Positions 7,114 to 13,000 of a stretch of 13,389 nt of DNA are shown here, in pieces. This DNA is from DASRSS01 sp035656335. GTDB lineage: Bacteria > Actinomycetota > Actinomycetes > Mycobacteriales > Jatrophihabitantaceae. The notes beneath the pieces are model-generated. The model did not search any database and was not told the origin of the DNA. It saw nothing but the letters and a program-made list of their open reading frames with translations. The DNA lies in the NCBI GenBank assembly GCA_035656335.1, contig DASRSS010000215.1, forward strand, positions 1 through 13,389, written 5' to 3'. Made by a program: the position numbers and the translations under genes. Numbering within the stretch: position 1 is the stretch's first letter; each line of letters starts with the position of its first letter.

Positions 7114-7338
7114 GTGTCCGTTCTGATATGGGAGGTCCGCGCGGCCGACGGCCGGCTCGACGAGCTGGTCGACCACGTCCGCGCGCACGCCGCCCCCGAC
7201 GCGCAGCTGTTCCGCGCCGACCGCGGCGACCCGCGCGTGGTCGTGATCGATCCCAGCGGGCGCGGCGTGCCCGACGTCCCGTCCGAACTGATCGCGCGTC
7301 CGCCACACGAATGGTGGTTCGAGACGGTCGCGCGATAG
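7114..7338 (+). CDS. Small conserved-looking protein of unknown function (74 aa)
   Basis: I do not recognise a named family with certainty. The product is soluble, with no signal or membrane segment. It alternates a strand (VLIWEVRA, 3-10), an amphipathic helix (RLDELVDHVRAHA, 14-26) and two strands (AQLFRAD and RVVVIDPS). It then has a C-terminal RPPHEWWFETVAR. This order resembles half of a ferredoxin-like alpha/beta barrel, as in small antibiotic-biosynthesis-monooxygenase-type proteins, but that is inference from secondary-structure pattern only. Supporting a real gene are a start only 4 bp after rimI, a preceding TAnnnT element, strongly GC-biased third positions and an amino-acid make-up unlike the Arg-rich shadows. 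It occupies the place where tsaD would normally begin. Confidence 0.7.
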   Translation: MSVLIWEVRAADGRLDELVDHVRAHAAPDAQLFRADRGDPRVVVIDPSGRGVPDVPSELIARPPHEWWFETVAR

Positions 7339-7409
7339 CGGCCCGGCCTTCGATCCCGCCGAGGGGCAACGCAGTGGTTTGCCCTGGTTGCGAGATAGCT
7401 GACGTTGTG

Positions 7410-7438
7410 TTGCGCGCCGGGCGGGCAGGCGTCAGGCT
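7410..7438 (+). promoter_or_regulatory. Promoter TTGCGC-N17-CAGGCT for the lipase/acyl-CoA synthetase gene
   Basis: A -35-like TTGCGC (7410-7415), an exact 17-nt spacer and a -10-like CAGGCT (7433-7438) are followed 7 nt later by the in-frame GTG at 7446. Of the promoters upstream of leaderless-type starts here, this is the only one with both boxes at ideal spacing. It decides the start I give for the large gene. Confidence 0.5.
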
Positions 7439-7445
7439 TTCGCGG

Positions 7446-10427
7446 GTGGGGACCAGCGACGACAGTGCAGCGCCGGCGCGCGCACACGCGCGAGCGCCCG
7501 GCCGCGGCGCGATCCGCTACGCGCAACGGGTGAGCGCGACCGTCCGCAACGCCGCCGAGTTCGTCCGCTACGGCGGCCTGCAGACGACCGACCAGCCGTC
7601 CCCGTTCGACGTCGTCGCCGAGCAGCCGAACTACCGGCTGCGGCACTACTTCGCGGACGAGGTCCCGGCCGGCGCCACGCCCGTGCTGCTCGTCCCGCCG
7701 CTGATGATGGCAACCGAGGTCTGGGACGTCTCGCCGCACACGTCCGCGGTCGCGTCCCTGCACGCCGCGGGCATCGACGCCTGGGTCGTGGACTTCGGCG
7801 ACCCGGGCCACGAGCCGCGCGGCTTGGAGCGCAACCTCACCGACCACGTGCTCGCGGTCAGCGACGCCGTCGACCGGGTGTGCGAGGCGACCGGTCGCGA
7901 GATCGTCCTCGGCGGCTACTCCCAGGGCGGCATGTTCGCGTACCAGGCGGCCGCGTTCCGGCGTGGTAAGGGCATCGACTCGCTGGTCACGTTCGGTTCG
8001 CCGGTCGACACCCGCGCGCCGCTGCCGATCCCACTCTCGCCGGACGTCACCGCGAAGCTGGCCGCGAGCCTGGTCGAGAGCGGCCTGCTGCGCCGCGTCG
8101 CGCTGCCGCGCTGGGCGACCCGCACCGGCTTCAAGCTGCTGTCGCCGGCCAAGACCGTCCAGGGCCGCATCGAGTTCCTGCGCGCGCTGCACGACCGCGA
8201 CTCGCTGCTGTCCCGCGAGAGCCAGCGCCGCTTCCTGGACGGCGAGGGCTTCACCGCCTACTCCGGTCCCGCGATCGCCGAGTTGCTCGAGCAGTTCGTC
8301 ACGCACAACCGCATGCTCGAAGGCGGCTTCGTGATCGACGACCGGCTGGTGACGCTGGCCGACATCGCGATGCCGATCCTGACCGTGGTCGGCAGCACCG
8401 ACACGATCGGCCACCCGGACTCGGTGCGCGCGATCCGCCGCGCCGCGCCGCGCTCGGACGTGTACGAGCTGACGCAGCCCACCGGCCACTTCGGACTCGT
8501 CGTCGGTTCGCGCGCCAGCACCGTCACCTGGCCCGCCGTCGCGGACTGGGTCGCCTGGCGCCGCGGCGAGGCCGACCTGCCGCAGACGATCGTGCCGGCC
8601 GAGATCGTCGAGCCGCGCCCGCTGCGTCCGCCCGCCGGAGCCGCAGCGATCGCGCAGGCGACCGAACTCGGCATCGGCGCGACCCGCATCGTGTTCGGCA
8701 CCGCCCGCCAGGTGGCCCGCGCGGCGAAGAGCATCGTGTCCGAGGCGCCGGCGGCGCTGCCTCGACTGGCCCGCATCGAACAGCTCGACCCGACCACGCG
8801 GATCTCGCTCGGCCTGCTGCTGGACGAGCAGGCGCGCAAGAGCCCGGACGAGATCTGCTTCCTGTTCGGCGACCGTGCGTACCGCCAGCACGACGTGAAG
8901 CGGCGCGTCGACAGCGTGGTGAGGGCGCTGGTCAGCGCGGGCATCCACCACGGCGACAGCGTGGGCGTGCTGATGAGCACCCGGCCGAGCGCGTTCAGCG
9001 TGATCGCCGCGCTGAGCCGGCTCGGCGCCACCGCGGTGCTGCTGCGTCCGGACGGCGATCTCGCCCGCGAGGTGCGGCTCGGCGCCGTCGACCGGATCGT
9101 GTCCGACCCCGAGCACCTGGACCGGATCGGGTCCGTCGAGGGCGTGACGTGGTTCGTGCTCGGTGGCGGTGACCCGGCGGCCGGGACGCGCGAGCTGCAC
9201 CCGGACGCGCTCGACCTGGAGGGCATCGACCCGGACGAGGTCGAGCTGCCCGGCTGGTTCCACGCCAACCCGCACCGCGCCGGCGACGTCGCGTTCGTAC
9301 TGTTCACCGGCGAGGGCACGCACACCAAGGCGGTGCCGATCACCAACCGGCGCTGGGCGCTGTCCGCGCTCGGCACCGCGTCCGCCGCCGCGCTGCACCC
9401 CGGCGACACCGTCTACAGCGTCACGCCGATCCACCACTCGTCCGCGCTGCTGATGAGCGTCGGCGGCGCGGTGGCCGGTGGCGCCCGGTTCGCGATGGCG
9501 TCCGCCGACGACCCCGACACGTTCTGGGCCGAGGTCCGCCGCTACGGCGCCACGCACGTCTCGTACACCTGGACTTCCCTGCACGACGTGACGCTCGCGC
9601 CGCGGAACCCGAACGAGCGGCATCACCCGATCCGGATGTTCATGGGCTCGGGCATGCCGCGCAACCTGTGGCGGCGCGTCCGGGAACGGTTCCCGACCGC
9701 GCAGGTGCTGGAGTTCTACGCGTCCGCCGAGGGCGAGGTCATCCTGGCCAACATGACCGGCCAGAAGCCCGGCTCGATGGGGCGCCCGCTGCCCGGCACC
9801 GCCGAGGTGAAGGTCGCCGCGTTCGACCTGGCCACGCGCGAGCTCGTCCTCGACGACGACGGTCTCGGGCGCGAGGCGGGCGTGGACGAGGTCGGGCTAC
9901 TGCTCGCGCGCGTGAGCCCGTCCGATCCGGCCGCGGGGAGCCTGGGCGGGACGGAGCTGCACGGCGTGTTCGAACCCGGCGACGCGTGGCGCTCGACCGA
10001 GGACCTGTTCCTGCGCGACGAGGACGGCGAGCTGTGGCTAGTCGGTGCCGTCGCGGACATCGTGGACGGCCCGCAGCGTCCGCTGCTCGCGGCCGGCACC
10101 CGGTTCTGCCTCGGCACGATCCCCGCGGTCGACCTGGTCGTCGCCTTCGGGGTGCGCGATCCGGAGGCCGACGGCGCGCAGTGCCTGGTCGGCGCCGTGA
10201 CGCTGTGCCCCGGCGCCGAGCTGACCGCGGCGGACCTGGACACCGCGTTCGAGCGGCTGCCGCGTTCGCTGCGCCCGAAGTACGTGCAGGTGGTGCCGTC
10301 CATCCCGGTCACCACCTGGCACCGTCCGCAATGGCGCACCCTGCAGGCCAGGGGCGTGCCGAAGCCGACCCGCACGCGGCGCGTGTTCCGGCTGGACGCC
10401 GACCGTGCCCACTTCCGGCAGCTCTAG
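7446..10427 (+). CDS. Two-domain lipase/PHA-synthase-like and acyl-CoA synthetase-like protein (Rv1683 type)
   Basis: The 993-residue protein has an N-terminal alpha/beta-hydrolase (about 35-375) resembling PHA synthases. It holds RYGGLQTTDQPSPFDVV (41-57), a GGYSQGG nucleophile elbow with Ser159, Asp319 in GSTDTIGHP and His348 in TGHFG. The C-terminal half (about 445-993) is an adenylate-forming acyl-CoA-synthetase fold: LGLLLDEQARKSPDEICF (455-472), EFYASAEGEVILAN (756-769), and STEDLFLRDEDGELWLVG (850-867) for motif A7. The same layout and size are known for M. tuberculosis Rv1683, annotated as a bifunctional lipase/long-chain acyl-CoA synthase of lipid metabolism (from memory). A plausible role is lipid remodelling with fatty-acid reactivation. 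The ATP loop (TGEGTHTKAV) and A10 region look degenerate, so synthetase activity is doubtful. The start is chosen from the promoter at 7410-7438; a GTG at 7530 (965 aa) is the main alternative. Confidence 0.85.
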   Translation: MGTSDDSAAPARAHARAPGRGAIRYAQRVSATVRNAAEFVRYGGLQTTDQPSPFDVVAEQPNYRLRHYFADEVPAGATPVLLVPPLMMATEVWDVSPHTSAVASLHAAGIDAWVVDFGDPGHEPRGLERNLTDHVLAVSDAVDRVCEATGREIVLGGYSQGGMFAYQAAAFRRGKGIDSLVTFGSPVDTRAPLPIPLSPDVTAKLAASLVESGLLRRVALPRWATRTGFKLLSPAKTVQGRIEFLRALHDRDSLLSRESQRRFLDGEGFTAYSGPAIAELLEQFVTHNRMLEGGFVIDDRLVTLADIAMPILTVVGSTDTIGHPDSVRAIRRAAPRSDVYELTQPTGHFGLVVGSRASTVTWPAVADWVAWRRGEADLPQTIVPAEIVEPRPLRPPAGAAAIAQATELGIGATRIVFGTARQVARAAKSIVSEAPAALPRLARIEQLDPTTRISLGLLLDEQARKSPDEICFLFGDRAYRQHDVKRRVDSVVRALVSAGIHHGDSVGVLMSTRPSAFSVIAALSRLGATAVLLRPDGDLAREVRLGAVDRIVSDPEHLDRIGSVEGVTWFVLGGGDPAAGTRELHPDALDLEGIDPDEVELPGWFHANPHRAGDVAFVLFTGEGTHTKAVPITNRRWALSALGTASAAALHPGDTVYSVTPIHHSSALLMSVGGAVAGGARFAMASADDPDTFWAEVRRYGATHVSYTWTSLHDVTLAPRNPNERHHPIRMFMGSGMPRNLWRRVRERFPTAQVLEFYASAEGEVILANMTGQKPGSMGRPLPGTAEVKVAAFDLATRELVLDDDGLGREAGVDEVGLLLARVSPSDPAAGSLGGTELHGVFEPGDAWRSTEDLFLRDEDGELWLVGAVADIVDGPQRPLLAAGTRFCLGTIPAVDLVVAFGVRDPEADGAQCLVGAVTLCPGAELTAADLDTAFERLPRSLRPKYVQVVPSIPVTTWHRPQWRTLQARGVPKPTRTRRVFRLDADRAHFRQL

Positions 10428-10434
10428 CCGATCT

Positions 10435-10463
10435 GCAACAGTTCTCGCCTGCGCGCTGTCTAT
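10435..10463 (+). promoter_or_regulatory. ECF-type promoter candidate GCAACA-N17-GTCTAT
   Basis: GCAACA (10435-10440) carries the AAC core of ECF -35 elements and GTCTAT (10458-10463) carries the GTC core of ECF -10 elements, 17 nt apart. It lies directly upstream of an ECF sigma gene, as expected for autoregulation. There is no housekeeping-type -10 in this 53-bp gap. Confidence 0.45.
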
Positions 10464-10480
10464 GTGGCGTGGGGGTGCTG

Positions 10481-10993
10481 ATGCAGGACACCGACGCGTT
10501 CACGTCGTTCGTCCGGGAAAACACGTCTGCCCTGCTGGGCACGGCGTACCTGCTGACCGGTGACGCGATCGCCGCGGAGGAGCTCGTGCAACGGACGCTC
10601 GTGCACCTGTACCCCAAGTGGGACAAGGTGGTGGCTGCCGAGGCGCCGCTGGCCTATGTGCGCCGCTCGGTGGCCAACGCCTTCATCAACGAACGGCGCA
10701 GCCCGGCCAGCCGCGAGTTCGCCGTCGACGTCATCCCCGACGTCGGCGTGCCGGACGTCGCGACCGCACGGATCGCGGACCGCGACGAGATCTGGACGCT
10801 GCTGCGCCAGCTGCCCGAGCGCCAGCGCGCCGCGCTCGTGCTGCGCTACTTCCACGACCTGCCGGACGCCGAGATCGCCGACGCGCTGCACTGTCGCGCC
10901 GGCACCGTCCGCAGCCTGATCAGCCGCGGGCTGTCCGCGATGCGCGAGCAGGCCGAACGCGCGGACGCCGCTGCCTCCGGGGGAGTGTCATGA
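10481..10993 (+). CDS. SigE-family ECF RNA polymerase sigma factor
   Basis: This short (170 aa) group-4 sigma factor directs RNA polymerase to a small stress or envelope regulon. Region 2 spans about 5-75: FTSFVRENTSALLGTAYLLTG, DAIAAEELVQRTLVHLYPKW (28-47) and AYVRRSVANAFINERR (58-73). Region 4 spans about 102-158: LLRQLPERQRAALVLRYFHDL, then the helix-turn-helix DAEIADALHCRAGTVRSLISRG (129-150). No C-terminal extension or SnoaL-like domain is present. The ATG at 10481 has GGGGG at 10471-10475 as ribosome binding site. In-frame GTGs at 10469 and 10475 are alternatives. The stop overlaps the next gene (ATGA), typical of a sigma factor and its regulator. The sigma gene is preceded by a possible ECF-type promoter, so autoregulation is plausible. 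Family assignment is firm; the regulon is unknown. Confidence 0.92.
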   Translation: MQDTDAFTSFVRENTSALLGTAYLLTGDAIAAEELVQRTLVHLYPKWDKVVAAEAPLAYVRRSVANAFINERRSPASREFAVDVIPDVGVPDVATARIADRDEIWTLLRQLPERQRAALVLRYFHDLPDAEIADALHCRAGTVRSLISRGLSAMREQAERADAAASGGVS

Positions 10994-12372
10994 GCGACTT
11001 CGAGAAGCGGCTGCGAGCCAGCCTGCACCGGCACGCGGCCGAGGCCCCGGACGGTGATCGGCTGGTCGAGCGGGTCCTGCGCGACACCAGCGCCCTGCCC
11101 GTGCCGTCCCGGCGCCGCCGCCGTCGCGAGTGGCGCACGTGGACGCTGCCGCTGGCGACCGCCGGTGCGGTGGCCGCGATCGCCGCGGCGCTGGTCGGCG
11201 TCAACCAGGTGCACCACTCGGCCGCGCCCGCGGGATCGACGTCCACCACGCCGAACACGCCGCTGCTGACGCCGGCGCCGACCGGCGCGCCGCAGGACAC
11301 CGCGGTGCCGACGCTCGCGCCGACCGCCGCCCCGGCCGTGCCGCCGAGCCTGACCGACGTGCGCGTGCTGGACGCGACGTTCGTCGGCCCGAAGGACGGC
11401 TGGTTGCTGGCGCACGCGGACTGCCTGAACAAGCCGGGGACGTGCATCGCCATGTTGCGGACCGTCGACGGCGGTGCGCACTGGACGAGCATGTCGCCGC
11501 CGCCGGCGAACGTCCCGGGCGTGGAGAACTGCGCCGCGCCGTGCGTGCTGCATCTCCGGTTCGCCACCTCGAGCATCGGCTACGCCTACGGCGACGGCCA
11601 ATCCGGCGCGTTCTTCATGACGACCAACGGCGGCAAGACGTGGACGCAGGAGCAGGGCGTCAGCGTGACCGCGCTGGAGACGTTGGACGGCAACGTGATC
11701 CGGGTGAGTTCCGTGCCGGTCGGCTGCGTCCCGCCGGGCTGTGGCTACGCCGTCCAGACCGCCGGCATCGGCTCGTCGAAGTGGACGTCCCGGTCGCTGC
11801 CGCAGGACGCGGGCGGGATGACGACGGGCGCGCAGCTGGTCCGCGGCGGCCATGACGCGTACCTGCTGGTCACCGGCCATCCCGCCGGCGGCGCGCAGAA
11901 CGCCACCTCGACGCTGTTCGTGTCGACGGACGACGGCGCGACCTGGTCCGACCGCGGCGAGCCCTGCCCGCAGGCCGGCGGCCCGAACGGCGAGGTCGAC
12001 AGCGTCGCCGTGGCGGCCGGCGGAAACGACCGGGTCAGCGTGCTGTGTGTCGCCCGGATGTCGCCCCAGCCGCGGTTCGTCGCCGTCTCGTCCGACGCCG
12101 GCCGGCACTTCACCAGGCGCAGCCCCGTCTCGGGCGTCGGCGCCGGGATGCTCGCCGGCGACCCGTCGACCGTGCTGCTCGTGGTCGGACCGGGCCTGCA
12201 CCGCAGCGCGGACGGCGGCCTGAGCTGGCAGACCCTGCCCGAGCAGCTGGCCGCGGTCACCTGGATCGGCTTCGAGTCCACGACGGACGGGCGCATCATC
12301 AGCGACGCCGGCCGCACGATCTGGACCACCCACGACGCCGGGGCGCACTGGACCCCCTTCACCTTCGGCTGA
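10990..12372 (+). CDS. Single-pass membrane protein with Asp-box (BNR-like) beta-propeller ectodomain; putative sensor/anti-sigma partner
   Basis: The 460-residue protein has a cytoplasmic N-terminus (1-50) ending in a run of arginines, one membrane helix (about 51-71, N-in by the positive-inside rule) and a Pro/Thr/Ala-rich linker (79-120). An extracytoplasmic domain follows (121-460). That domain has six Asp-box motifs: VDGGAHW (159-165), TNGGKTW (212-218), TDDGATW (313-319), SDAGRHF (368-374), ADGGLSW (407-413) and HDAGAHW (448-454). This is the signature of sialidase/YCF48-type propellers. No sialidase Arg triad is evident. Eight ectodomain cysteines fall in four close pairs and probably form disulfides. 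The ATG overlaps the sigma stop and has the ribosome binding site GGGGGAG (10979-10985). Tight coupling suggests it controls the sigma factor, but no zinc anti-sigma HxxxCxxC motif is present, so that role is inference. Confidence 0.85.
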   Translation: MSDFEKRLRASLHRHAAEAPDGDRLVERVLRDTSALPVPSRRRRRREWRTWTLPLATAGAVAAIAAALVGVNQVHHSAAPAGSTSTTPNTPLLTPAPTGAPQDTAVPTLAPTAAPAVPPSLTDVRVLDATFVGPKDGWLLAHADCLNKPGTCIAMLRTVDGGAHWTSMSPPPANVPGVENCAAPCVLHLRFATSSIGYAYGDGQSGAFFMTTNGGKTWTQEQGVSVTALETLDGNVIRVSSVPVGCVPPGCGYAVQTAGIGSSKWTSRSLPQDAGGMTTGAQLVRGGHDAYLLVTGHPAGGAQNATSTLFVSTDDGATWSDRGEPCPQAGGPNGEVDSVAVAAGGNDRVSVLCVARMSPQPRFVAVSSDAGRHFTRRSPVSGVGAGMLAGDPSTVLLVVGPGLHRSADGGLSWQTLPEQLAAVTWIGFESTTDGRIISDAGRTIWTTHDAGAHWTPFTFG

Positions 12373-12377
12373 CTCGA

Positions 12378-12441
12378 CCGCCTTTTCCGACAGGGTGCCC
12401 GGCAACGCCGGCGCAACCGGTCACCACGTCGGAAAAGGCGG
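12378..12441 (+). terminator. Long inverted repeat, probable terminator of the sigma/propeller unit
   Basis: Perfect 14-bp arms CCGCCTTTTCCGAC and GTCGGAAAAGGCGG lie 36 nt apart. The stem extends two more pairs beyond one mismatch. Inside lies a second hairpin CCGGC-AAC-GCCGG near 12399-12411. It starts 5 bp after the propeller stop and precedes the groE promoter, as a terminator or transcription insulator would. There is no U-tract after it. Confidence 0.55.
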
Positions 12442-12489
12442 CCGGGACGGGCCGACACCCGCGGCAGAACCAGCGCGCTGGGGGTCACG

Positions 12490-12519
12490 TTGAAGAGTTG
12501 GCACTCACAGGACTAGAGT
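12490..12519 (+). promoter_or_regulatory. groESL promoter (TTGAAG-N18-TAGAGT)
   Basis: The -35 TTGAAG (12490-12495) and -10 TAGAGT (12514-12519) are separated by 18 nt and are overlapped by the CIRCE operator. Transcription would start near 12526, leaving a leader of about 90 nt before groES. Confidence 0.65.
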
Positions 12520-12524
12520 GCCAA
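12498..12524. promoter_or_regulatory. CIRCE operator (HrcA binding site)
   Basis: A perfect inverted repeat TTGGCACTC-N9-GAGTGCCAA matches the CIRCE consensus TTAGCACTC-N9-GAGTGCTAA, with one compensated A-to-G change in each arm. CIRCE is bound by the repressor HrcA, which releases groE under heat shock. No hrcA gene is in the window. Confidence 0.95.
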
Positions 12525-12615
12525 TCAGCAGTACCAAACAGGAGCGCGCTGACCCCCGCGACGGCAGCCGGGCTCCGTCCAAAGCCGTATGAAACCCGAG
12601 AAGGGGAGATCCACC

Positions 12616-12921
12616 GTGACCGCCACCAAGGTCAGCATCAAGCCGCTCGAGGACCGCATCGTCGTGCAGGCGAACGAGGCCGAGACCACGACCGCCTCGG
12701 GCATCGTCATCCCGGACACCGCCAAGGAGAAGCCGCAGGAGGGCACCGTGCTCGCCGTCGGCCCGGGCCGTGTCGACGACAACGGCAACCGCGTCCCGCT
12801 CGACGTGAGCGTCGGCGACGTCGTCCTGTACAGCAAGTACGGCGGCACCGAGGTCAAGTACGCCGGCGAGGAGTACCTGGTCCTGTCGGCGCGCGACGTC
12901 CTCGCGATCATCGAGAAGTAA
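12616..12921 (+). CDS. groES: Co-chaperonin GroES (Hsp10)
   Basis: GroES is the heptameric lid of the GroEL folding chamber. The 101-residue product shows SIKPLEDRIVVQ (6-17), the mobile-loop segment with SGIVIPDTAKEKPQ, GTVLAVGPGR and VGDVVLYSKYGGTEVKYAGEEYLVLSARDVLAII at the C-terminus. The GTG at 12616 is chosen because AAGGGGAG (12601-12608) lies 7 nt upstream and the family begins there. An in-frame ATG at 12589 would overlap that ribosome binding site and add nine unlikely residues. Expression is expected from the CIRCE-controlled promoter, with groEL downstream in the same operon. Confidence 0.97.
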   Translation: MTATKVSIKPLEDRIVVQANEAETTTASGIVIPDTAKEKPQEGTVLAVGPGRVDDNGNRVPLDVSVGDVVLYSKYGGTEVKYAGEEYLVLSARDVLAIIEK

Positions 12922-12934
12922 GCCGTAACGACGG

Positions 12935-12971
12935 CGCCCCGGCCGCGCGCGCCACGCGTGCGACCGGGGCG
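12935..12971 (+). other. Intercistronic hairpin between groES and groEL
   Basis: Perfect 8-bp arms CGCCCCGG and CCGGGGCG enclose a GC-rich loop that can pair further, with two G-T wobble pairs outside the stem. It fills the 79-bp groES-groEL gap. It could attenuate readthrough or mark an mRNA processing point that sets the GroES:GroEL ratio. Confidence 0.5.
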
Positions 12972-13000
12972 TTCGACGTTGTGCTGCAGGAAGGAAACCC

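Larger units (their letters stand above)
12472..12551. repeat. AGCGCGCTG direct repeats flanking the groE promoter
   Basis: AGCGCGCTG occurs at 12472-12480 and again at 12543-12551, on either side of the CIRCE/promoter. Its first eight bases are self-complementary. GGGGGTCA (12480-12487) and TGACCCCC (12550-12557) add an inverted pair across the promoter. A second operator or an mRNA/DNA structure is possible. Confidence 0.4.

Noticed and set aside
7364..7384. GGGCAA/TTGCCC inverted repeat as a terminator after the 74-aa gene
   Set aside because: Only a 6-bp stem around a 9-nt loop with no T-tract; too weak to call.
7128..7445. Upstream extension of the large lipase/synthetase frame to 7128
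   Set aside because: It overlaps the 74-aa gene in another frame and is Arg/Pro-rich; the promoter at 7410-7438 points to the GTG at 7446.
7101..9626. 841-residue open frame on the minus strand
   Set aside because: Mirror of the Rv1683-like gene and its upstream region; Arg/Gly/Asp-rich composition and no motifs.
10846..12405. 519-residue open frame on the minus strand opposite the propeller gene
   Set aside because: Composition typical of a shadow frame; the plus-strand gene has Asp boxes, a membrane helix and a ribosome binding site.
12589..12615. ATG at 12589 as the groES start
   Set aside because: Would place the strong AAGGGGAG ribosome binding site inside the gene and add residues absent from the family.
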